This document shows positions 57,186 to 64,000 of a stretch of DNA of 64,000 bases, piece after piece. The notes beneath the pieces were generated by a model, which was given only the letters and a program-made list of their open reading frames with translations, was not told the DNA's origin and did not search any database. Source of the stretch: Natronosporangium sp035305625 (GTDB lineage: Bacteria > Actinomycetota > Actinomycetes > Mycobacteriales > Micromonosporaceae); the NCBI GenBank assembly GCA_963809545.1, contig CAWEKD010000007.1:496001-560000 (forward strand). Direction: 5' to 3'. A program made the translations under genes and the position numbers. Each line of letters starts with the position of its first letter. Position 1 is the stretch's first letter.

Positions 57186-58442
57186 TCAGTGGATCAGCTG
57201 ATCCAGCGGGACCGTCGGGTCGGCCAGGGCCTGCGGGTCAACCGGCCGGCGTCCCCGGATCAGCGCTTGGATCCGGTCCGCCACCTCCCAGATGTTCACG
57301 TTCATCCCCGCCAGGACGCGGTGGTCGGCATCCAGCCAGAACACCAGATATTCCGGGACTCGTCCATCGACCAGCGTGGGATCCCCGCGGAACACCACCC
57401 GGCGGTATCCCCCCGGGGGCAGCCATCCGGAGAACTCCATGCCGAGGTCGTACTGGTCGGTGAAGAAGAACGGGACCGCATCGAACGTGACCGGCTGCCC
57501 GAGCATCGCCCGCGCCGCGGCCGGGCCGCTGTCATACGCCCGGGCCCAGTGCTCGACCCGGATCGGCGCACCCGCCAGGGAGCTGGGGATCCGCGCCACG
57601 TCACCGCAGGCGTAGATGTCCGGATCGGAGGTACGCAGGTCGGCGCCGGTCAGCACGCCGTCGTCGACCGCCAGGCCGGCCATCTCCGCCAACTCGGTGG
57701 CCGGAGTGACTCCGATCGCGACCACCACCAGGTCCGCCGGTAGTTCGGTGCCGTCGGTGAGGACGACCGTGGACACTCCTTCCCCGGTACCCCGGAACCG
57801 GGTCACTTCCGTGCCGAACCGGAAGTGGACCCCGTGCGCGCGGTGCAGATCGCGGAACAGCGCTCCCACCTCGGGGCCGAGCATCGACAGTGGTAGCTGC
57901 CCTCGGGCCACCACCGTCACGTCTTTCCGGTGGTGGCGGGCCGCGGCCGCGACCTCCATCCCGATCCAGCCGCTGCCGATCACCACCACCCGCTGGACCT
58001 GGTCATTCTGGAGATCAGCCAGCAGTAGATCAGCCTCGTCCAGGGTGCGGAGGTAGCGGACTCGGTGCAGGTCGTGCCCGGGCACGGTGAGGGTGCGGAG
58101 CCGGGAACCGGTGGCGAGCAGCAGCCGGTCGTACCGGAGGTCTTCGAACCCGTTCAGGGTGACGGTGTGATTGGCCGGGTCGAGACCGGTGACCCGACAG
58201 CCGAGGCGCAGATCGATCCCGTGGCCGGCCCACCAGTCTTCGTCCTGCAGGAAGGCCCGCTGCCGAGGTTCGGCCCCGAGCAGATATCCCTTGGACAGTG
58301 GTGGACGCTCGTACGGGGGCTCCGTCTCCTCCCCCACCAGCACGATCCGGCCGGCGAACCCTTCTTCTCGGAGGGTCTGCGCCGCCCGTCCCCCGGCCAG
58401 GCCCGCTCCGACGATCACGAAAGTCCGCTGGTCCGCGTTCAT
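57186..58442 (-). CDS. FAD-dependent ferredoxin/rubredoxin reductase-like oxidoreductase
   Basis: 418 residues. FAD-binding motif GAGLAGGRAAQTLREEGF near the start, PPYERPPLSKGYLLG, NAD-binding VVVIGSGWIGMEVAAAARHH (about 150) and the second FAD motif TSDPDIYACGDVARI (about 275). The C-terminal reductase domain (IRVEHWARAYDSGPAAARAM, DQYDLGMEFSGWLPPGGYRR) is typical of oxygenase-coupled ferredoxin reductases. It transfers electrons from NAD(P)H to a ferredoxin or rubredoxin. No ferredoxin gene is in the window. Confidence 0.92.
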   Translation of the reverse strand: MNADQRTFVIVGAGLAGGRAAQTLREEGFAGRIVLVGEETEPPYERPPLSKGYLLGAEPRQRAFLQDEDWWAGHGIDLRLGCRVTGLDPANHTVTLNGFEDLRYDRLLLATGSRLRTLTVPGHDLHRVRYLRTLDEADLLLADLQNDQVQRVVVIGSGWIGMEVAAAARHHRKDVTVVARGQLPLSMLGPEVGALFRDLHRAHGVHFRFGTEVTRFRGTGEGVSTVVLTDGTELPADLVVVAIGVTPATELAEMAGLAVDDGVLTGADLRTSDPDIYACGDVARIPSSLAGAPIRVEHWARAYDSGPAAARAMLGQPVTFDAVPFFFTDQYDLGMEFSGWLPPGGYRRVVFRGDPTLVDGRVPEYLVFWLDADHRVLAGMNVNIWEVADRIQALIRGRRPVDPQALADPTVPLDQLIH

Positions 58443-58503
58443 GTCGTCAGCCTAGGGGCACCGGCGGCGCTACGCGAGGATCCTGCCGCTCTCGGCGGTG
58501 GTG

Positions 58504-59748
58504 TCAACGGGTGCACAGGCGCCGATGCCAGGCCACCGCGGCCGGATCGGTCAGGCTGGCCACTTGATCCACTACCACGCGGAGTCGGGCGGCATCGTCA
58601 GTGGCCGCCGTCCACATCGGCGCGAACACCGGGTCCAGCGCCGCCGGTGCCCGCGCGCACAGCGCCTCCACCAGTTCGATCAGTATTTCCCGCTGCCGGG
58701 CGTACCCGGCGGTGCTGCCCGGTCGGCGCATCACATACCGCAGCGCCATCCCTTTGAGCAGGGCACACTGGGCGCGGATCTCCCGCGGCACCACCAAGTC
58801 GGCCCGGTAGCGCCGGAGCGGCCCTTCCCCCGCGTGGGCCCGGGTAGCGGTCACCGCGGCGGTCACAAAGCGTCCGGTCAGGGTGCTGGTAAACCGCTTG
58901 AGCGCGACCTGGGCGGAGTGGCTGCCATCGTACGCCTGCAACGGCGCCAATACCGGGTCGGCGAGCAGGTCGCGCAACACTTCGGCCAGGTCGTCCGGGG
59001 ATTCTGGTGAGTAGTGTGCGGCCACGTCTTCACACAGCGCCGCCTGTTCATCCCTATTGGATAGAAGCGGACCCAACGCGATTAATCCACTATGGATGCC
59101 ATCCTCCACGTCATGGACGGAATAGGCGACGTCGTCCGCCCAGTCCATCACCTGGGCCTCCATGCACCGCCGCGTGACCGGGGCGCCGACGCGCAGCCAG
59201 CCGAACACCGCCGCGTCATCGGGGTAGACCCCGAACTTCCGCTGATCGCTGGTGCGAAACCAGGGATACTTGCAGACCGCGTCCAGGCTCGCCCGGGTCA
59301 GGTTGAGCCCCGCACCGGGCACTTTCGCCTCTAGCCGCGTAAGCACCCGCAGGGTCTGGGCGTTGCCCTCAAACCCCCCACAAGACTGGGCCACCGCGTC
59401 CAGCGCCGCTTCCCCGTTGTGACCGAACGGCGGATGCCCAAGATCATGAGCGAGCCCGGCGGTCTCCACCACATCCGGATCGCACCCCAGCCGCTGCCCC
59501 ATCTCCCGGCCGATCTGCGCCACCTCGAGCGAATGGGTCAGGCGCGTACGCAGAAAGTCGTCCGACCCGCCGTAGCCGGCCTCCGCTCCCCACCCCACGC
59601 TGTGGACCTGGGTCTTGGTAGCGAGCCGTCGGAACCCCGCCGAGTGCAGCACCCGCGCCCGGTCGCGCTGGTACGGCCCCCGCCCCACACTGGTGTCACT
59701 GGGCGGCTCCGCCACCCACCGGGCGCGGTCCAGATCCTGGTCGGTCAT
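58504..59748 (-). CDS. dgt: Deoxyguanosinetriphosphate triphosphohydrolase-like protein
   Basis: 414 residues, HD-domain family. RDRARVLHSAGFRRLATKTQ, the His of RTRLTHSLEVAQIGREMGQR, and HD in LAHDLGHPPFGHNGEAAL are the metal-binding residues (about 70-125). The C-terminal helical part (DWADDVAYSVHDVEDGIHSG) contains the conserved Asp of the HD signature. Hydrolyses dNTPs to deoxynucleosides and triphosphate, controlling the dNTP pool. The dgt gene next to dnaG is conserved in actinobacteria. Confidence 0.93.
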   Translation of the reverse strand: MTDQDLDRARWVAEPPSDTSVGRGPYQRDRARVLHSAGFRRLATKTQVHSVGWGAEAGYGGSDDFLRTRLTHSLEVAQIGREMGQRLGCDPDVVETAGLAHDLGHPPFGHNGEAALDAVAQSCGGFEGNAQTLRVLTRLEAKVPGAGLNLTRASLDAVCKYPWFRTSDQRKFGVYPDDAAVFGWLRVGAPVTRRCMEAQVMDWADDVAYSVHDVEDGIHSGLIALGPLLSNRDEQAALCEDVAAHYSPESPDDLAEVLRDLLADPVLAPLQAYDGSHSAQVALKRFTSTLTGRFVTAAVTATRAHAGEGPLRRYRADLVVPREIRAQCALLKGMALRYVMRRPGSTAGYARQREILIELVEALCARAPAALDPVFAPMWTAATDDAARLRVVVDQVASLTDPAAVAWHRRLCTR

Positions 59749-59830
59749 GGTGGTCCGAGCCTATCCACCCGCACCGACGGTGAGACGAAATCGCGTCAGC
59801 TCGTCGCGGTGGACCACCGGCCACTACCGG

Positions 59831-59860
59831 TGGGGCGGGCCGGCACCCCGACCCGCCCCA
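59831..59860. terminator. Terminator hairpin after ppdK
   Basis: 9-bp arms TGGGGCGGG / CCCGCCCCA (59831-59839, 59852-59860), 12-nt loop, just past the ppdK stop at 59876 on the minus strand. Confidence 0.6.
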
Positions 59861-59875
59861 TCCGCACCGCTCAGC

Positions 59876-62566
59876 TCACCGGCTGTCGGCGCTGCTGGCC
59901 TGACCGGCCGCCCGGCCGGCCTCGAGCCGCGCCACCGGCACCCGGAACGGCGAACAGGACACATAATCCAGTCCGACCTCGTGGAAGAAGTGCACCGACT
60001 CCGGGTCGCCACCGTGCTCACCGCACACCCCGATCTTCAGATCCGGACGGGTCTGCCGGCCCTCGGCCACCGCCAGCTGGACCATCCGGCCGATGCCTTC
60101 CCGGTCGAGCGACTCGAACGGCGACACCCCGAAGATCCCCCGCTCCAGGTACTGGGTGAAGAACGAGCCCTCCACGTCATCCCGGGAGAAGCCCCACCCC
60201 ATCTGGGTCAGGTCGTTGGTGCCGAAGGAGAAGAACTCGGCCGCCTCCGCGATCTGACCAGCGGTCAGCGCCGCCCGCGGTACCTCGATCATGGTGCCGA
60301 TCAGGATCCGGTCGGCCAACTCCACCCCGGTCTGGCGGGCCACATCCGCGATCACCTGCTCGGCTTCCTGCCGGACCGTCTCCAGCTCCTGCACCGCGCC
60401 GACCAACGGCACCATGATCTCCGGCCGTGGGTCTCCCCCGGCGCGGATCCGCTCGGCCGCGGCCTCGGCGATCGCCCGCACCTGCATGGCGAACAGCCCG
60501 GGAATCACCAGTCCCAACCGGACCCCGCGCAGCCCCAGCATCGGGTTCTGTTCGTGCATCCGGTGAACCGCCGCCAGCAGCGTCTTGTCCCGGCCCGGGT
60601 CCTCACCCCGCGCCTCCGCCACCGCCACCTTCACCGCCAGGTCGGTCAGGGGCGGGAGGAACTCGTGCAGCGGCGGGTCCAGGAGACGGACCGTCACCGG
60701 CAGCCCGTCCATCGCCTCGAAGATCTCTACGAAGTCACCCCGCTGCAGCGGCAGCAGCGCCGCCAGCGCCTGCTCCCGCTCCTCCTCGGTGGTGGCCAGG
60801 ATCAGCCGCTCCACCAGCTCCCGCCGGTCGCCGAGGAACATGTGCTCGGTGCGGCACAGGCCGATCCCGGTCGCCCCGAACCGGCGGGCCCGGGCCGCGT
60901 CCTCAGCCGTGTCGGCGTTGGTGCGTACCCCCAGGGTCCGACGGGAGTCGGCGTGCTGCAGCAGTCGATGCACCGCCGCCACCAGCGGATCCGACTCGGG
61001 CGCCACCTTGCCCTCGAAGTACTGCACCACCGGCGACGGCTGCACCGGGATCTCTCCCAGGTAGACCCGACCGGTGGAGCCGTCGATGGAGATCACGTCT
61101 CCCTCGTTGACCACCTGGCCGTCGACGGTGAACCGCCGGTTGACCACGTCCACGTCCAGCGCGTCCGCGCCGCACACCGCGGTCTTCCCCATGCCGCGGG
61201 CGACCACCGCGGCATGGCTGGTCTTACCACCCCGACTGGTCAAGATGCCCTGCGCGGCGATCATCCCGGGCAGGTCGTCCGGGTTGGTCTCCTTCCGTAC
61301 CAGGATCACCCGCTCACCGGAGGCGGCGAGCTCCGCCGCCCGCTGGGAGTCGAACACCGCCTTGCCGACCGCCGCCCCCGGAGAAGCCGCCACCCCGGTA
61401 GCGAGATGGGTGGGGTTGGCCGACAAGTCGAAGGTGGGGAACATCAGCTGCGCCAGCTGCGCCCCGTTGACCCGCTGGATCGCCTCATCCAGGTCAATGA
61501 CTCCCTCGTCGACCAATTGCGTGGCGATGATGAACGCGGCCGCCGCGGTCCGCTTACCCACCCGGGTCTGCAGCATCCACAGCTTGCCGCGCTCCACGGT
61601 GAATTCGATGTCGCACAGGTCCTGGTAGTGGTTCTCCAGCGTCTGCATGATCGACAGCAGCTGGTCATACGAGCGCTTGTCCAGCCGCTCCAGCTCCTGC
61701 AGCGGCACGGTGTTACGGATGCCCGCCACCACGTCCTCGCCCTGCGCGTTGGCCAGGTAGTCCCCGTACACCCCCTGGGCACCGGTGGCCGGGTCCCGCG
61801 TGAACGCCACGCCGGTACCGGAGTCGTCCCCCAGGTTGCCGAACACCATGGTCTGTACGTTCACCGCGGTGCCCAGGTCGGCGGGGATCCGCTCCTGACG
61901 GCGGTACAGCACCGCCCGCTCGGAGTTCCAGGAGTTGAACACCGCCTCGATGGCCATGTCCAACTGCTCCCGCGGATCCTGCGGGAAGTCCCGCCCCGTC
62001 TGTTCGGAGTAGATCTTCTTGTAGGTGTCCACCAGCGCCCGCAAATCTTCCGCGGTCAGGTCCAAATCGTTGGTGGTGCCCTTGGCCAGCTTGGCGGCGT
62101 CCAGTGCCTGCTCGAACAGCTCCCCCGGCACCCCGGAGACGGTCTTGCCGAACATCTGCACCAGCCGGCGGTAGGAGTCCCAAGCGAACCGCGGGTTACC
62201 GCTCTGCTGGGCCAGGCCGTGCACGCTCCGGTCGTTGAGACCGACGTTGAGCACCGTCTCCATCATCCCGGGCATGGAGAACTTGGCACCGGAGCGGACC
62301 GACACCAGCAGCGGATCGGATGGGTCGCCCAGCCGCTTGCCCATCTTCTCTTCCACTCGGGCCAGTTGCTGGCTGACCTGCTCCGCCAGCTCCGCCGGAG
62401 CCTGGCCAGTCTGGAGATAGACCTTGCACGCCTCGGTGGTGATGGTAAACCCGGGAGGTACCGGCAGACCCAGGTTGGTCATCTCGGCCAGGTTGGCGCC
62501 CTTACCCCCGAGCAGATCCTTCAGGTCCTTGTTGCCTTCCGCGAAGTCGTACACGTACTTCGGCAT
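59876..62566 (-). CDS. ppdK: Pyruvate, phosphate dikinase
   Basis: 896 residues from ATG 62566 (GGGAGG 7 nt upstream). The N-terminal ATP-grasp begins YDFAEGNKDLKDLLGGKGAN and LPVPPGFTITTEAC. The catalytic phospho-histidine is in GGKTSHAAVVARGMGK (about residue 455). The C-terminal PEP/pyruvate barrel has GLCRTEHMFLG, EIMVPLVGAV, FSFGTNDLTQM and GVCGEHGGDP with the catalytic Cys. Converts pyruvate, ATP and phosphate to PEP, AMP and PPi and back. Monocistronic with its own hairpin. The enzyme is cytosolic; regulation by a PPDK regulatory protein is not visible here. Confidence 0.97.
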   Translation of the reverse strand: MPKYVYDFAEGNKDLKDLLGGKGANLAEMTNLGLPVPPGFTITTEACKVYLQTGQAPAELAEQVSQQLARVEEKMGKRLGDPSDPLLVSVRSGAKFSMPGMMETVLNVGLNDRSVHGLAQQSGNPRFAWDSYRRLVQMFGKTVSGVPGELFEQALDAAKLAKGTTNDLDLTAEDLRALVDTYKKIYSEQTGRDFPQDPREQLDMAIEAVFNSWNSERAVLYRRQERIPADLGTAVNVQTMVFGNLGDDSGTGVAFTRDPATGAQGVYGDYLANAQGEDVVAGIRNTVPLQELERLDKRSYDQLLSIMQTLENHYQDLCDIEFTVERGKLWMLQTRVGKRTAAAAFIIATQLVDEGVIDLDEAIQRVNGAQLAQLMFPTFDLSANPTHLATGVAASPGAAVGKAVFDSQRAAELAASGERVILVRKETNPDDLPGMIAAQGILTSRGGKTSHAAVVARGMGKTAVCGADALDVDVVNRRFTVDGQVVNEGDVISIDGSTGRVYLGEIPVQPSPVVQYFEGKVAPESDPLVAAVHRLLQHADSRRTLGVRTNADTAEDAARARRFGATGIGLCRTEHMFLGDRRELVERLILATTEEEREQALAALLPLQRGDFVEIFEAMDGLPVTVRLLDPPLHEFLPPLTDLAVKVAVAEARGEDPGRDKTLLAAVHRMHEQNPMLGLRGVRLGLVIPGLFAMQVRAIAEAAAERIRAGGDPRPEIMVPLVGAVQELETVRQEAEQVIADVARQTGVELADRILIGTMIEVPRAALTAGQIAEAAEFFSFGTNDLTQMGWGFSRDDVEGSFFTQYLERGIFGVSPFESLDREGIGRMVQLAVAEGRQTRPDLKIGVCGEHGGDPESVHFFHEVGLDYVSCSPFRVPVARLEAGRAAGQASSADSR

Positions 62567-62754
62567 CCTGCGGCCTCCCACGGTGTGCTGCCACGGCGCA
62601 GTTACGGGTTCGCAAGACCTGCCGACCGGTTTCGACTACCTGATCGACCGGCGCTACCGCGTGCTGCGGTCCAGTTACAGGGGCCAACTCTAGACGAGCA
62701 GGCCGCCTAGTTTGGGCTTCCACACCAGGTTAGGAAGGCTTCTGACCCGAATGG

Positions 62755-63219
62755 TCAACTCCTTCGGCTCCGCTTGGACTGCGTCACATGGACGTCGCGT
62801 TCGGCCTGCTCCCGCAGCCGCTCCGCTTCCTGAATCAACTCCACCAGCCGACCCGGCCACTCCGGGGGGTGAGCCACCTGTGCTCGCAGCCGCGCTATCT
62901 CCTGCCGCGCTTCCCGCAGTTCGATCCGCAGCTGCGCGGCCGCCGCCAGTTTCTGGGTGACCGCGGCCAGTCGTGCCGTCAAGTTCTGTAACGCGTCCGC
63001 CACCTGCTGCCGGTTGTATCCCCAGAACTCCAGCGCGAAGTCCTCCAGCCGGACCTCCTGGCTGACCGGTACCTCGTCCGAGGGACCACCGGCGGTGGCC
63101 AGCACCTCGTCAACTGCCCAGTCAGGATCCGCCTCAGGCCGGTGATGGTCCCGGTCATCCGGTTCCGACCGATGGTCGCTCCGGCGGTCCAGCTTGTGGG
63201 ACGTGGTCCCTTCGTGCAT
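62755..63219 (-). CDS. DivIVA-like coiled-coil protein
   Basis: 154 residues from ATG 63219, chosen because GGGGAGG lies about 8 nt upstream. The N-terminal 60 residues are polar and disordered (LDRRSDHRSEPDDRDHHRPE). DFALEFWGYNRQQVADALQN is a DivIVA-type N-terminal motif with its GY, followed by a heptad coiled coil (AVTQKLAAAAQLRIELREAR, QEIARLRAQV, LVELIQEAERLREQAERDVH). Such proteins mark curved membranes or poles and recruit cell-growth factors. Reading on from the longer frame would fuse it to a membrane segment upstream; the two are treated as separate genes. Confidence 0.65.
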   Translation of the reverse strand: MHEGTTSHKLDRRSDHRSEPDDRDHHRPEADPDWAVDEVLATAGGPSDEVPVSQEVRLEDFALEFWGYNRQQVADALQNLTARLAAVTQKLAAAAQLRIELREARQEIARLRAQVAHPPEWPGRLVELIQEAERLREQAERDVHVTQSKRSRRS

Positions 63220-63235
63220 CGCTCTGTCCTCCCCC

Positions 63236-63528
63236 TCACGTGCGGCGGGTGGGCCGGGCCGGGAACGGCTCCCCAGACCGGTCCACTCGCAACATGCCGA
63301 CCAGCGCGACCGCCGTGGGTCCCACTCCGCCCGCGCGCCAGCGGGATCGGGCATCAGCGGATCAGCCGCGGGCGGCTCCCCCGCCGGCGAATCGGCGGTT
63401 ACCGCCGCCAACACCGCCAGCGCCGCCACGGTCACAGCCATGAGCAGCAGCAGGGCCCGCTTGGTCGATGCGCCGGGGCCGTATCCAAGCGCCGCCGCAC
63501 CGCGAGCCAACCGCCGTGTTGCGTCCAT
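63236..63528 (-). CDS. Small membrane protein, possible frameshift before its end
   Basis: Starts at ATG 63528 (GAGGAG 5 nt upstream). Residues 1-24 are basic, then a membrane segment LLLLMAVTVAALAVLAAVTA and a Pro/Ala-rich part. The frame continues in-phase into the DivIVA-like gene, but around 63310-63320 a +1 shift would give VGPTAVALVGMLRVDRSGEP and a stop at 63236-63238, 16 nt before the next start. That ending looks natural. Without it the two genes form one 257-residue fusion. No family recognised. Confidence 0.4.
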
Positions 63529-63764
63529 ACCGGCTCCTCAGCCTGCTGCCGTGAACCGACCGCCGGCCCGCCCCACCCGATGGAAGCCGAAGCGTCCTCA
63601 CCAGGGGGCGTGCCTAAAACCGCTGGTCCGAGGCTGAGGTTACCGATTCTTACGAGATTCTTTCATAAAATCGCATTATTACGATATGGCGGCACTTCCG
63701 GTACTCGGTGTGGTATCGGGCGATGCTACGTGCGCCTGCGCGGCCAGTGTGGGACCATCACGGA

Positions 63765-64000
63765 ATGAATCTTGATCGTCCGATGGCACCGGATCCGTAC
63801 GCACTCCTTCCGGTGGTGCCGACCTTCGTGCTGACGAGTAACGACGTCACCGACGGCCAACCGATGGACCAGAAGTTCGCGCACAAGAGTGCGGGCGGCC
63901 AGAACCTCTCCCCCCACCTGGCCTGGGCCGGCTTCCCCGAGGACGTCGCCGGCTTCGCCGTGACCTGTCTGGACCCGGACGCTCCCACCGGCAGCGGGTT
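63765..64000 (+). CDS. YbhB/YbcL family Raf kinase inhibitor-like protein, partial
   Basis: The first 78 residues; the end is off the window. After MNLDRPMAPDPYALLPVVPT comes FVLTSNDVTDGQPMDQKFAH and the PEBP signature GGQNLSPHLAWAGFPEDVAG, with FAVTCLDPDAP containing the DPD ligand motif. The PEBP family binds phosphorylated small ligands; bacterial members have no fixed function. Upstream there is an AT-rich stretch (63641-63700) likely to hold its promoter. Confidence 0.88.
   Translation, partial: MNLDRPMAPDPYALLPVVPTFVLTSNDVTDGQPMDQKFAHKSAGGQNLSPHLAWAGFPEDVAGFAVTCLDPDAPTGSG

Noticed and set aside
59615..62710. A 1031-residue open frame on the plus strand
   Set aside because: Runs antisense to ppdK, which is an unmistakable complete gene; composition is typical of a shadow frame.

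Overview
The window is high-GC DNA (clearly above 65% G+C, with strong third-position GC bias, many GTG starts and AGGAGG-type ribosome sites) from an actinobacterium. An IniB/dynamin cluster, GerW/YtfJ, DUF6328, DUF1992, DUF1990, YtxH and the dnaG-dgt-ppdK neighbourhood with tRNA-Asn and tRNA-Met fit Micromonosporaceae best; the genus cannot be fixed from sequence alone. It reads as chromosome. I see no prophage, complete insertion sequence, CRISPR array or rRNA.

Layout. 1-8.8 kb: mixed metabolic genes (aldo/keto reductase end, DUF6328, a duplicated-domain protein, a sodium/alanine symporter, a UvrA-like ABC protein, an AraC/VOC pair, an alpha/beta hydrolase, a small membrane protein). 8.9-18.8 kb: an isoniazid-inducible (ini)-like cluster: a LuxR/STAND regulator, an IniB-like acidic repeat protein, two dynamin-like GTPases (IniA/IniC-like), an unknown divergent gene and a membrane-anchored Hsp70. 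The IniB and Hsp70 promoters share CCCCCTAAC-N9-TAGC plus a GGGGAAGT-centred palindrome. 18.9-31.9 kb: a metallo-hydrolase, a small amino-acid group (D-threonine-aldolase-like, an M17 aminopeptidase lacking two metal ligands, a DpaL-like lyase), an LLM flavoenzyme, a monooxygenase, a two-gene operon of a membrane P-loop NTPase and an unknown partner, and housekeeping genes. 32-41.1 kb: two very large secreted subtilases with beta-propeller and carboxypeptidase-regulatory-like modules. 41.3-49.6 kb: a membrane protein, an ECF sigma/anti-sigma/ABC exporter operon, a broken Doc toxin, a P1B ATPase and an XRE-TPR regulator. 49.6-64 kb: tRNA-Met, tRNA-Asn, YtxH, a second ABC exporter, dnaG, a PfkB kinase, a ferredoxin-reductase-like enzyme, dgt, ppdK, a DivIVA-like coiled coil and a YbhB/YbcL start.

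A cross-cutting point: at least five genes (UvrA-like, LuxR, small membrane protein, ABC permease, dnaG) carry a single-base shift, each in or beside a homopolymer run. dnaG is essential, so the most economical reading is residual homopolymer errors in the assembly. The genes are annotated here as whole genes with a frameshift, not as pseudogenes. The Doc remnant, with a 2-nt loss and a missing N-terminus, looks like true decay.

Most likely cooperating sets: (i) regulator, IniB, dynamins and Hsp70 as an envelope-stress membrane-remodelling module; (ii) the membrane NTPase with its unknown partner at 26-29.6 kb, the best candidate for an undescribed two-component system; (iii) the sigma/anti-sigma operon controlling its own ABC exporter; (iv) the conserved replication and nucleotide block dnaG/dgt near the tRNAs.
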